DNA of 8,919 nt from Candidatus Methanolliviera sp. GoM_asphalt (GCA_902158745.1 CABGHH010000057.1:1-8919), one strand, 5' to 3'; shown: positions 1-6,005, counted from the first letter of the stretch. The notes: generated by a model from the sequence alone, not told the origin. Numbers and translations are program-made.

Positions 1-276
1 TATCCCCTTGCTGAATGAAAAGATTACGTTTGTACCCTGTTTGGTATCTTTATAGAAGTATGGAGGTTATATTAAATAAGATTTGGAGTAATGCGGAAAG
101 CGAATATGGTCAAGAACTTAAAAAATTATACTTATCCAATTCATTTCATCGCATAAGGATGCCGTTTTTTCCTATCAGCGTGTTCTATTCAAAGATCATA
201 GTATAATATGTTGGGTTTTTAACTATAATAACTTTAATTTAACCTTTGCCTAATTATCTATCTTCATCTTTCAAAA
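1..276. other. AT-rich stretch, no supported gene
   Basis: This AT-rich stretch lies downstream of the minus-strand rsmA stop. A 63-codon plus-strand open frame (15-206) starts directly after an in-frame TGA. It has no Shine-Dalgarno before its ATG, matches no family I recognise, and has an AT-rich, unstructured composition, so I do not call it a gene. A short T-run at about 215-219 on the plus strand follows that frame and could be a weak archaeal terminator, but it has no supported gene upstream. I see no tRNA, repeat array or mobile-element end here. Most likely it is a 3' intergenic region of the rsmA operon. Confidence 0.5.
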
Positions 277-1101
277 CTAGTCATTTGAGGAGGTTGCACA
301 AAGCTCGTTATAAATTAAATTCGAGATCTCGGATAACGTCTTTGGGGAGAGTTCATACGGTCTAAGTTCCAGATAGTCTTTGAATTTTTCGTTTAGCAGA
401 GGAAAAATTTCTTCCATACTCTTTCCTTCTGCAAATAGGTGAGTGGTATTTCTTATCGCATTCTTAAGCTTTTTTCTTCTCTGCGTAAATACCGCATTGA
501 CGAATTTAAAGAAGAATTTTTCGCTCGCTTCGTCCGTAAAATGGAATGTCGGCTCTCCGGGAACCATTCTAACGATTGCGGAATCAACCTTTGGCACAGG
601 ATAAAAAGCACTCCTTGAGACCTTCTCCAAGAACTCGACCTTTGCCCTGTAAGATACACCTATCGTCAACCTTCCGTAATTTCTGCTTCCGACCGCACCA
701 AGAAGCCTTCGTGCAAATTCGAGTTGGTACGTCAATATCCCCATCGAGAAATTATGTTCTAAAATTTTGAACGTCATCCCCGATGATATAGAATAGGGGA
801 GATTTGAGACGACCCTATCGAAATCTGGGAGATCCATCTTAAGTGCGTCACCACAAATTATCTCGCAGTTAGATGAAGAGAATTCGTCTTCAAGCATTTT
901 AAAGAGATCTCTATCTTTCTCTATGGCATAGACTTTTCCACCATTCTCTACCAAAAAGTTCGTCAAATTTCCCGTTCCGGCGCCTATCTCCAAGATCTTC
1001 TCACCCTTTCTGATCTCCGCATAGTCTGCCATCCTCCTCAAAACTCGCTCATCCATTAAGAAATGCTGATCTCTCTTTAGGAGGTTTCTCTTTGAACCCA
1101 T
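277..1101 (-). CDS. rsmA: 16S rRNA dimethyladenosine transferase RsmA/KsgA (archaeal Dim1)
   Basis: This cytoplasmic SAM-dependent enzyme dimethylates two adjacent adenosines in the 3'-terminal hairpin of 16S rRNA (A1518/A1519 in E. coli numbering), a late small-subunit assembly step. The 274-residue protein has the normal length for archaeal members. Visible signatures are the N-terminal QHFL (residues 12-15), motif I EIGAGTG (38-44), the acidic ribose-binding residue E61 after the second strand, GDAL with D85, and the catalytic NLPY (100-103) typical of N6-adenine methylation. A basic C-terminal helical region carries the TQRRKK stretch common to the family. The ATG is preceded on the minus strand by GAGAGG, which supports the start. 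It is the last gene of the pus10-rpl21e-rpoF-DUF655-rsmA series, 71 bp after the DUF655 gene. That gap holds a possible internal TATA box. Identification is secure. Confidence 0.96.
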   Translation of the reverse strand: MGSKRNLLKRDQHFLMDERVLRRMADYAEIRKGEKILEIGAGTGNLTNFLVENGGKVYAIEKDRDLFKMLEDEFSSSNCEIICGDALKMDLPDFDRVVSNLPYSISSGMTFKILEHNFSMGILTYQLEFARRLLGAVGSRNYGRLTIGVSYRAKVEFLEKVSRSAFYPVPKVDSAIVRMVPGEPTFHFTDEASEKFFFKFVNAVFTQRRKKLKNAIRNTTHLFAEGKSMEEIFPLLNEKFKDYLELRPYELSPKTLSEISNLIYNELCATSSND

Positions 1102-1144
1102 TATCCTCTCTTCTCTTTAATTCTCTTCAAATCAACAAGGATCG

Positions 1145-1155
1145 AAATATCATAT
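1145..1155 (-). promoter_or_regulatory. Possible internal TATA box upstream of rsmA
   Basis: On the minus strand an ATATGATATTT element lies about 45-50 bp upstream of the rsmA ATG, inside the 71-bp gap after the DUF655 gene. An archaeal TATA box centred here would put transcription start near 1124, giving a leader of roughly 22 nt that includes the GAGAGG Shine-Dalgarno. The match is by eye and the region is AT-rich, so this is tentative. Confidence 0.25.
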
Positions 1156-1172
1156 TACGTTTAGTTTAAGCA

Positions 1173-1769
1173 TCAAATCCGTTTTAACAATCCATCGCTT
1201 GGACCCTTCGAAAAAGTTCTGTACTTTATGTTTTTGTCCTTTATCTCTTCCTCAATTCGTTTTGCTATCAACTTCTTTGGGTGGTAGAGTGTCTTGATCC
1301 TCTTCTCTATATCATCAAAACTCTTGAGGGGGGATCTTCTCCTCTCGTCTATTATATCCCACATGAGTTTTTTACCGATTCCTGGTATTATCTCGAGGTG
1401 GTGGAATCGAGAGGTTATAGAATCAGATTTATTGAAAAATTCCACGAACTCTTGCTCTTTCTCTTTAACAATCTCTTCTATGACACCAATTAGCTCCATC
1501 TGGGAGCTGTTGGTGAGATCATCGTACGAAATACGTCTTTTGATGTGATCTATATTATCTCTTTCTCCTTCTCCTATATACGCCTTATCATAAGGGTTAA
1601 AGATCTTACCTTTTTTTGGGACAAGTTCTAGAAGGACAAAATATTCTTCTCCAATGGACTGGATTATTGGCTTTTTTTGATAGACTGGACGGTGGTCGCT
1701 GAGATAACCATACGGCAGATAGTCGAGGACTCGAGCGTATGTCTCCTTCGGTCTCTCAATCTTTGACAT
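1173..1769 (-). CDS. DUF655 family protein (helix-hairpin-helix, predicted RNA-binding)
   Basis: This is an archaeal conserved protein of unknown biochemical role, routinely found between rpoF and rsmA. The 198-residue product starts MSKIERPKE and has the family's N-terminal LDYLPYGY segment (about residues 16-22). The middle region, with EYFVLLELVPKKG, looks like a beta-rich small nucleic-acid-binding fold. A helix-hairpin-helix motif, LEIIPGIGKK, sits at about residues 125-134 and is followed by a basic helical tail. HhH motifs bind nucleic-acid backbone non-specifically, so RNA binding tied to ribosome assembly is a reasonable inference but not demonstrated. I chose this ATG because a strong GGTGGTG (1778-1784, minus strand) lies 8 nt upstream. 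An in-frame extension to 1832 would overlap the rpoF end and lacks such a site. Family assignment is confident; function is not known. Confidence 0.9.
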   Translation of the reverse strand: MSKIERPKETYARVLDYLPYGYLSDHRPVYQKKPIIQSIGEEYFVLLELVPKKGKIFNPYDKAYIGEGERDNIDHIKRRISYDDLTNSSQMELIGVIEEIVKEKEQEFVEFFNKSDSITSRFHHLEIIPGIGKKLMWDIIDERRRSPLKSFDDIEKRIKTLYHPKKLIAKRIEEEIKDKNIKYRTFSKGPSDGLLKRI

Positions 1770-1777
1770 TGAAAAAA

Positions 1778-1784
1778 CACCACC
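1778..1784 (-). promoter_or_regulatory. Strong Shine-Dalgarno deciding the DUF655 start
   Basis: The minus strand reads GGTGGTG, a good complement to the 16S rRNA 3' end, with 8 nt to the ATG at 1769. It settles the start in favour of the 198-residue product over the 219-residue extension. Just upstream of it, a run of seven T on the minus strand (within 1793-1799) follows the rpoF stop and could cause partial termination. Confidence 0.65.
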
Positions 1785-1806
1785 TTTTTTGTAAAAAAAC
1801 AGATAG

Positions 1807-2163
1807 TCAAGATGTATCCTTGTATCTTGCAACGATATCTAAGATCTCATCCATCTCCTTCTCGGTTAAGGTGAATCGCTCTTTGGCGTATATCGATCTT
1901 AATTCGTCTCTGGCTTTAGGGAGGATGTTGGCTATCACCACCGCCACGCTCCTATTCATCTTTTCCAATTTAAGCAACTCCTCTATTAGGGCTTTTGCAC
2001 TTTCTGCCCCCAATTTATTAAATTTTCGAGCGTGGTCTATGGCTCTTTTCTGCTCATAAAAAAGCTCTTTGTCCTTATTTTCCTCTGCAATGGTATCTAA
2101 AATCTCCTGGGCTTCTACATTGGTGATATAACACGTGTCAAGAACTTCTTTTACTTTGACCAC
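1807..2163 (-). CDS. rpoF: DNA-directed RNA polymerase subunit F (Rpo4/Rpb4 homologue)
   Basis: The archaeal Rpo4 subunit pairs with Rpo7 (RpoE) to form the stalk of RNA polymerase, which helps open-complex formation, processivity and binding of the emerging transcript. The 118-residue length is typical. The sequence shows the family layout: an N-terminal segment with VKEVLDTCYITNVEAQEIL for Rpo7 contact, then the helical HRDC-like part with the KLEKMNRSVAVVIANILP stretch and a C-terminal DEILDIVARY. The start codon is GTG at 2161-2163, supported by GAGGG (2171-2175, minus strand) 7 nt upstream. That site overlaps the TAG stop of rpl21e, only 11 bp away, so translation of the two genes is probably coupled. 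Placing a polymerase subunit in a ribosome/tRNA-modification operon is normal for archaea. Confidence 0.93.
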   Translation of the reverse strand: MVKVKEVLDTCYITNVEAQEILDTIAEENKDKELFYEQKRAIDHARKFNKLGAESAKALIEELLKLEKMNRSVAVVIANILPKARDELRSIYAKERFTLTEKEMDEILDIVARYKDTS

Positions 2164-2174
2164 GATAAATCCCT

Positions 2175-2459
2175 CTATCTCTTTAAGTGCTGAGGGCGTG
2201 CTATCAGCGTTTTTTTCTTATTTCCATCCTTTATTTCTAGAAGATACGCTCTTCCTCTTTTCTCAATGATTTTTCCATTCATACCATGAAATCTCGGATG
2301 AGGCATACCCTTATGCACGCTTGGATCTATCTTTATATAGACACGATCCCCCTCATCGAATTCCTGGATCGCCCTCGTGATTGGAGACAAACCTTTTTCC
2401 CTTACGCTTTTTCTCAGTTTTTTCCTCGTTTTTCTTTTGAACCCATGTGATTTTGCCAT
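2175..2459 (-). CDS. rpl21e: 50S ribosomal protein L21e
   Basis: L21e is an archaeal/eukaryotic large-subunit ribosomal protein with an SH3-like barrel that binds 23S rRNA. The product has 94 residues, the normal archaeal size, and is very basic at the N-terminus (HGFKRKTRKKLRKSVREKG). It then shows the barrel with FDEGDRVYIKIDPSVHKG and the family signature MPHPRFHGMNGKI, ending with ARPQHLKR. The ATG directly follows the pus10 TAA with no gap, and GGAG within the end of pus10 serves as Shine-Dalgarno at 8 nt spacing. The junction is covered by a perfect 21-bp inverted repeat, which may couple or tune translation. Identification is secure. Confidence 0.97.
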   Translation of the reverse strand: MAKSHGFKRKTRKKLRKSVREKGLSPITRAIQEFDEGDRVYIKIDPSVHKGMPHPRFHGMNGKIIEKRGRAYLLEIKDGNKKKTLIARPQHLKR

Positions 2460-2480
2460 TTAAAAATCTCCGATTTTTAA
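2460..2480 (-). repeat. Perfect inverted repeat at the pus10/rpl21e junction, SD in the loop
   Basis: Positions 2460-2468 and 2472-2480 are perfect 9-bp inverted copies separated by three bases. In the minus-strand RNA the hairpin is UUAAAAAUC, loop GGA, then GAUUUUUAA. The loop plus the next base forms the GGAG Shine-Dalgarno of rpl21e, the 3' arm ends with the UAA stop of pus10, and the rpl21e AUG follows immediately. Ribosomes finishing pus10 would melt the stem, giving a simple translational-coupling device. The arms are AT-rich, so the hairpin is weak at high temperature and chance is possible. Confidence 0.5.
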
Positions 2481-3710
2481 GTCCATATTTTCATACCGCC
2501 CAAATCTTATCACGTCCAGCTCCTTGACGGAGGACTTTACGCCCAACAAATCCGATAAATTTGGTCTTGTTCTACCAAAGTCCCCAGTGATCAATTCTTT
2601 TATATATGTTCCGCATTCACAATCTATTCTCAAAGCCGCACGCTTCTTTTTGTATGCCACCAGTTCTACATCATATATCTCTCGTTCTCTTACTAGATCC
2701 GCCCTCCGATGCAAAACTCTCGTTGGCGTTCTTTGATTGATCTTTCTCCCCTTTATATGCTTTAAAGCATCTCTTATCTCTTCCTCTTTCACCTCCTTCT
2801 CAAATTCAACTTCACATTTATAAGTTTTATCCGCCCTCAATGATTTTAGAGAACTCACCTCTCTTTTATCCGTGAATCTAAGCTCATCCACCTCAACTGT
2901 CTTTCCCCTATTTATCTCTATCTCTTCCTCTATCTTTTTTAAATTTACTATTCTCCTCTTTGGATCCCTAATTTCCATTATGAATGGCCTGCCATTACCC
3001 ATCATTCTTGCATCTATATCCTCCCTCCCTGCACCGTGAAATTTCTCTCCTTCTCCTTTAAAAGCGTGTAACATCGGCTTTGCGATGATCTCCTCGACGC
3101 TCTCATTATATATATCTCCCGTGTATCCACATCTCGTCTGGGGAATCCCTCTCTCATATTTCTTATACCTTCCATAGACAAAGACGGGCCTTATCCCTAA
3201 TTTAACTTCATCAGATGGAATATCTAGTATGAAGGTGATATCTGGTCTTGAAAAGTCAACTTCCTTTTCTGTCAACCCAGATAGTTTTTTCCCAACCTCC
3301 CTGTTAATATCTGCCTTAATGCTCTCGGCATACGATGCCCCTACCCGTTCCCACAGATACTCCTCCGTCTCTGACAGTAACCCAGAGATATGTGTGCCAA
3401 CCAGGAACGTGTCGTATTCATAAAGCTGCGATCTTTCGACGCATCTCTCTACCCACTCATCAATCTCATCGAAGAATCCGCCGCAGACCCAACACACCTC
3501 GTCGTAATCGAGATGCAGATCATCAAAGGCATCTTCATCTTCTTCTCTGCACAGCAGAAGGAAGTTTCTTATGCTTCTTCCCCGCGCAAGATTACCCATT
3601 CCACTGCAAAGTGTAGAGAACTGTCTTCCGATGCATCTGTCGCAGACCGCTCCCTCCTCAAATATCTTCCTCGCGATCTTCAATATTCCTTTGACTCCAC
3701 CTTTATCCAT
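2460..3710 (-). CDS. pus10: tRNA pseudouridine synthase Pus10 (Psi54/Psi55)
   Basis: Archaeal Pus10 makes pseudouridine 54 and 55 in the T-loop of tRNAs. The 416-residue product begins MDKGGVKGILKIARK. The N-terminal accessory (THUMP-type) region carries two CxxC pairs, CDRC (C23, C26) and CWVC (C73, C76), expected to bind one zinc ion. The catalytic domain has the motif GREDIDARMMG with the likely nucleophilic aspartate D231, aligned to the aspartate of the TruA GRTD motif, followed by GNGRPF. Other typical blocks are RTPTRVLHRRADLVR and the C-terminal GTYIKELITGDFGRTRPNL. I chose the ATG at 3708-3710 because it has GGGAG just upstream, lies 28 bp after the preceding methyltransferase stop and gives the normal family length. 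The open frame extends to 3848, but that part overlaps the methyltransferase and has no Pus10 character. It heads the conserved operon with rpl21e, rpoF, DUF655 and rsmA. Confidence 0.95.
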   Translation of the reverse strand: MDKGGVKGILKIARKIFEEGAVCDRCIGRQFSTLCSGMGNLARGRSIRNFLLLCREEDEDAFDDLHLDYDEVCWVCGGFFDEIDEWVERCVERSQLYEYDTFLVGTHISGLLSETEEYLWERVGASYAESIKADINREVGKKLSGLTEKEVDFSRPDITFILDIPSDEVKLGIRPVFVYGRYKKYERGIPQTRCGYTGDIYNESVEEIIAKPMLHAFKGEGEKFHGAGREDIDARMMGNGRPFIMEIRDPKRRIVNLKKIEEEIEINRGKTVEVDELRFTDKREVSSLKSLRADKTYKCEVEFEKEVKEEEIRDALKHIKGRKINQRTPTRVLHRRADLVREREIYDVELVAYKKKRAALRIDCECGTYIKELITGDFGRTRPNLSDLLGVKSSVKELDVIRFGRYENMDLKIGDF

Positions 3711-3738
3711 CTTCTCCCAAGATGCTCCAATACTTTTC

Positions 3739-4410
3739 CTATATTTTCTGTGCACATATGAACAATTCCAGTCCTCCTCCTTCACCAGCGATTTCATCAA
3801 AGCCAGCATCTCTCGATAAATCAATGACTTTATCAAAAGTAAATGCATTCTTATAAGATCCTATATGATCTTTTGCGGACTGTCTACCAACTGCAATCAG
3901 AATTAGAAAACTAAACACTCTAAATTTCCACCTTGGGCAACCTTTATTGAGATCTGTTAATATCAATGTTCCACCCGGTTTTAATACTCTAAATATCTCA
4001 AAAAATCCTCGTTTTTGGTCTTTCCATTCACGCAAGGAGTTTTGACTCACCACCAGATCGATAGAATTTGATTCTAAAGGTATCTCTTCAACCCTTCCCA
4101 ACTTGGTTTCGTAATTCGACATCCCCGCTTTTAGAGCGTTACTCCTGGCGAGCTTAAGCATCTCACTTGATAGATCAACCCCGATTATCCTTGCATCTGA
4201 CAACAACTTATTGAGGTCGATCGAGAGAAATCCCGGACCGGTGCCTAAATCCAGTATTGTCAAATTTGTCAAATTTTTCTCCAAAAGTTCCAAGTTTTTC
4301 ATAATCTTCTTCGCAAAAGACGCGTATATCCATTTTGATCTCTTTTTTCCCATCACCTCGGCATATCGCTGAACTTTTTCTTTTGTCCATGGTTCCTGTT
4401 TTTTGGTCAT
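3739..4410 (-). CDS. Class I SAM-dependent methyltransferase, unknown substrate
   Basis: This is a 223-residue Rossmann-fold methyltransferase of the UbiE/Methyltransf_11 type. Motif I is LDLGTGPG (residues 53-60), the acidic end of the second strand is D79 in GVDLS, VEEIPLESNSIDLVV forms motifs II-III, and LKPGG (143-147) follows in the usual place. The substrate cannot be read from sequence; small molecules, lipids and RNA are all possible. It sits 28 bp upstream of pus10 in the same direction, which weakly suggests co-expression with the RNA-modification operon. The start is uncertain: ATGs lie at 4410 and 4422, and the open frame reaches 4548. I favour 4410 because a TATA-like box centred near 4440 would start transcription around 4414, giving an almost leaderless mRNA. 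Residues beyond 4422 (rich in Arg and Ser) look non-coding. Confidence 0.82.
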   Translation of the reverse strand: MTKKQEPWTKEKVQRYAEVMGKKRSKWIYASFAKKIMKNLELLEKNLTNLTILDLGTGPGFLSIDLNKLLSDARIIGVDLSSEMLKLARSNALKAGMSNYETKLGRVEEIPLESNSIDLVVSQNSLREWKDQKRGFFEIFRVLKPGGTLILTDLNKGCPRWKFRVFSFLILIAVGRQSAKDHIGSYKNAFTFDKVIDLSRDAGFDEIAGEGGGLELFICAQKI

Positions 4411-4435
4411 TTTTCCACTCATTTTTGAAGTGCCG

Positions 4436-4445
4436 ATATAAAAAA
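4436..4445 (-). promoter_or_regulatory. Probable TATA box for the methyltransferase-pus10 transcript
   Basis: On the minus strand a TTTTTTATATC element lies about 30 bp upstream of the favoured methyltransferase ATG (4410). With the usual archaeal distance of 25-27 bp from box centre to start site, transcription would begin near 4414, only a few bases before the ATG. Neither candidate ATG has a good Shine-Dalgarno, which fits near-leaderless translation. Confidence 0.4.
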
Positions 4446-4557
4446 CGGGAAGGTATTGATATCTATGTTCTTCACGTCGTAGAAGAGACCCCGCTGGAGC
4501 AGATGTTGGCAGATGCAGAAGAGTCCAACGTGAACTTCTTCTTCTCATAACCTCTTT

Positions 4558-5229
4558 TTATTCTTTTATTTTTGATTTTATATATCTTTTCACCCCTTTC
4601 TCATGTCCAGCCCCAATCACTGCGACAATTTTTTTATCTTCGCTTTGAGATAGCGCTAAGAGATTTTTTGCCATATATATATCCCTCTCATCGATCAGTA
4701 TCTTTGCCGCGTTAGGGGAGAGTTTTTTAAATTCATTTACAAGATCATCCAAGATGTCCTCGTCGGTGATGCGATCCAATTCTATCAACTCGCCTTTTCT
4801 GATGAAGAGAGATCTCAACAGTGAAAAAAATATTTTTATCTTCTCTCTAAAAGTCATCTTATCTTTAAGTAGCTGAAGCGTTATTCTTATATCTCTATCG
4901 ATTAGAACAACACTCGCCCCGATCTTTTTTGCTTCTTCTACTGCTGTAAGCATCTCTTCTCCCGGCATTATACCTACACTCTTCCCAATTTTTTTTTGAA
5001 TATATGAGAGAAGCCACTGAAGAAGCAAGAGACGAATTTTGCCGTCTCTTGCTCTTAAAACCTCTCTTAAAGAAGTCTCTTCTCCCTCGATCAAACCCCT
5101 AAATCTTCCCTCATCAAGCTCCACCGCAACTATCTCTGGTTTCTCTTTCCTTATGGTCTCTCTAACTTCTTTTATACTTTTTTCAGAGACGTGGGCTGTA
5201 CCGACGATCTTTAAATTCTGTAATTCCAT
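4558..5229 (-). CDS. TraB/TIKI-family protein without the C-terminal membrane domain
   Basis: This protein belongs to the TraB/PrgY/GumN (TIKI-like) superfamily, whose eukaryotic TIKI members are metal-dependent proteases and whose archaeal members are uncharacterised. Motifs in order, numbered from the chosen ATG, are GTAHVS with H13 (10-15), VAVELDEGRF with E37 (34-43), PGEEM (89-93), IDRDI with D111 and D113, ERDIYMA (181-187) and GAGHEKG with H209 (206-212). The two GxxH/GxGH blocks and the acidic residues are the family's conserved core. The product is 223 residues, whereas the archaeal form I know of is near 380-400 with a hydrophobic C-terminal part; here it stops right after the core domain. 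No hydrophobic continuation is visible in another frame downstream. I chose the ATG at 5229, preceded by GGTGG; a TTG at 5256 would add nine residues. The gene is divergent from the Lon-like protease. Confidence 0.85.
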   Translation of the reverse strand: MELQNLKIVGTAHVSEKSIKEVRETIRKEKPEIVAVELDEGRFRGLIEGEETSLREVLRARDGKIRLLLLQWLLSYIQKKIGKSVGIMPGEEMLTAVEEAKKIGASVVLIDRDIRITLQLLKDKMTFREKIKIFFSLLRSLFIRKGELIELDRITDEDILDDLVNEFKKLSPNAAKILIDERDIYMAKNLLALSQSEDKKIVAVIGAGHEKGVKRYIKSKIKE

Positions 5230-5259
5230 GGTGCCACCGCTATTTCCACTCACCAAAAG

Positions 5260-5267
5260 TTATATCT
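5260..5267 (+). promoter_or_regulatory. Probable TATA box for the Lon-like protease gene
   Basis: TTATATCT is centred about 30 bp upstream of the plus-strand ATG at 5294. Transcription would start near 5289, leaving about five bases before the ATG. There is no Shine-Dalgarno upstream of that ATG, which is consistent with a near-leaderless transcript. It lies within the 64-bp divergent region shared with the TraB-family gene. Confidence 0.45.
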
Positions 5268-5276
5268 TTCTCCCCC

Positions 5277-5286
5277 TTTAAAAATA
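5277..5286 (-). promoter_or_regulatory. Probable TATA box for the TraB-family gene
   Basis: The minus-strand TATTTTTAAA element is centred at about 5281, which would place transcription start near 5255. The resulting leader of about 25 nt contains the GGTGG Shine-Dalgarno ahead of the ATG at 5229. The box overlaps the promoter of the divergent plus-strand gene, so the two transcription units probably compete or are co-regulated. Confidence 0.35.
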
Positions 5287-5293
5287 ATCCGAT

Positions 5294-6004
5294 ATGTCGC
5301 ATAAAAAGATCTTTTCGCTCATCATCCTTATGGTGATATTGGTCTCTTGCATCTCTTGTATCTTCTTCATGCCCGCCGCGGCCATGAATTCGTCTATAAA
5401 GACCGTCGCGGTAAATGATCAGGGCAAAGGTGTTATAGGGAATGTCTCGGTCGAAGTGATGCCGGGAGATGGAAGGATACTCGTGGATACCACACACGTA
5501 TTAACAGGATTTTATACTCAAGAATCTGAGAAGACTGCCGTAAAAGTTGTTGGGAAGATATTGAATTTTGACTTCTCAAAGCATGACGTAATATTTACGA
5601 TCTATTCGCCCAACGCGCAGATCGTCGATGGGGGTTCTGCCGGAGCGGCAATGACATTGGTGCTGATCTCTGCCATAACGGGACAGGATTTTCCGGGTGG
5701 AGTCATGATAACCGGTACAATTCAAGAAGACGGCTTTATAGGGCCCGTTGGCGGAATATTTGGGAAGGCAGAGGCGGCAGCCAAATCCGGTGTTAAGACT
5801 TTCTTGATACCAAAGGGTCAATCTCACCAGGCGGTACAGGTTACAGAGGTCAAAAGATGCTTTGGTTATACCATCGAAAGAGTTCATTCGGTCCCAATAG
5901 ATATAGTCGAATATGCCGCGAGAGAGTGGGGGATGAAGATCGTCGAAGTAGGCGACATTCATGAAGCGGCAAACTATGTATTCTATGGGGTTTTTCCATA
6001 CTGA
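5294..6004 (+). CDS. Membrane-anchored or secreted stand-alone Lon-type (S16) serine protease domain
   Basis: This is a 236-residue S16 peptidase-fold protein with no AAA+ ATPase domain. Residues 4-5 are lysines, followed by a hydrophobic stretch (about 6-26) and then PAAAM, so it is either exported or tethered by an N-terminal helix with the catalytic domain outside the membrane. The Ser-Lys dyad of Lon is present: S115 in DGGSAGAAM (112-120) and K158 in GPVGGIFGKAEAAAKSG. The usual DGPSAG proline is glycine here. VPIDIVEYA and the C-terminal DIHEAANYV stretch close the fold. Comparable small Lon-domain proteins occur in methanogenic archaea; without an ATPase they presumably cleave unfolded or membrane-associated substrates, but none is known for this one. 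An LVSC sequence (16-19) resembles a lipobox but is followed by more hydrophobic residues. The hps-rraA ATG lies 15 bp after the stop, suggesting one transcript. Confidence 0.88.
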   Translation: MSHKKIFSLIILMVILVSCISCIFFMPAAAMNSSIKTVAVNDQGKGVIGNVSVEVMPGDGRILVDTTHVLTGFYTQESEKTAVKVVGKILNFDFSKHDVIFTIYSPNAQIVDGGSAGAAMTLVLISAITGQDFPGGVMITGTIQEDGFIGPVGGIFGKAEAAAKSGVKTFLIPKGQSHQAVQVTEVKRCFGYTIERVHSVPIDIVEYAAREWGMKIVEVGDIHEAANYVFYGVFPY

Positions 6005-6005
6005 T

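Noticed and set aside
15..206. 63-codon plus-strand open frame at the window start
   Set aside because: It has no Shine-Dalgarno, no recognisable family and an AT-rich composition, and it starts right after an in-frame stop; no positive evidence for coding.
1770..1832. N-terminal extension of the DUF655 protein
   Set aside because: It would overlap the rpoF end, and the strong GGTGGTG site points to the ATG at 1769.
3390..3761. Long plus-strand open frame antisense to pus10
   Set aside because: The opposite strand encodes an unmistakable Pus10 with zinc and catalytic motifs; the antisense frame has no domain or ribosome site and is a coding shadow.
3711..3848. N-terminal extension of Pus10 by 46 residues
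   Set aside because: It overlaps the 3' end of the methyltransferase gene, shows no Pus10 features, and an internal ATG with GGGAG gives the normal family length.
4423..4548. N-terminal extension of the methyltransferase
   Set aside because: The extra residues are Arg/Ser/Pro-rich and unlike the family, and a TATA-like box inside this stretch fits transcription starting further downstream.
5339..5350. Lipobox-like LVSC in the Lon-domain protein
   Set aside because: The hydrophobic stretch continues past the cysteine to about residue 26, so a plain membrane anchor or a later signal-peptidase site is at least as likely.
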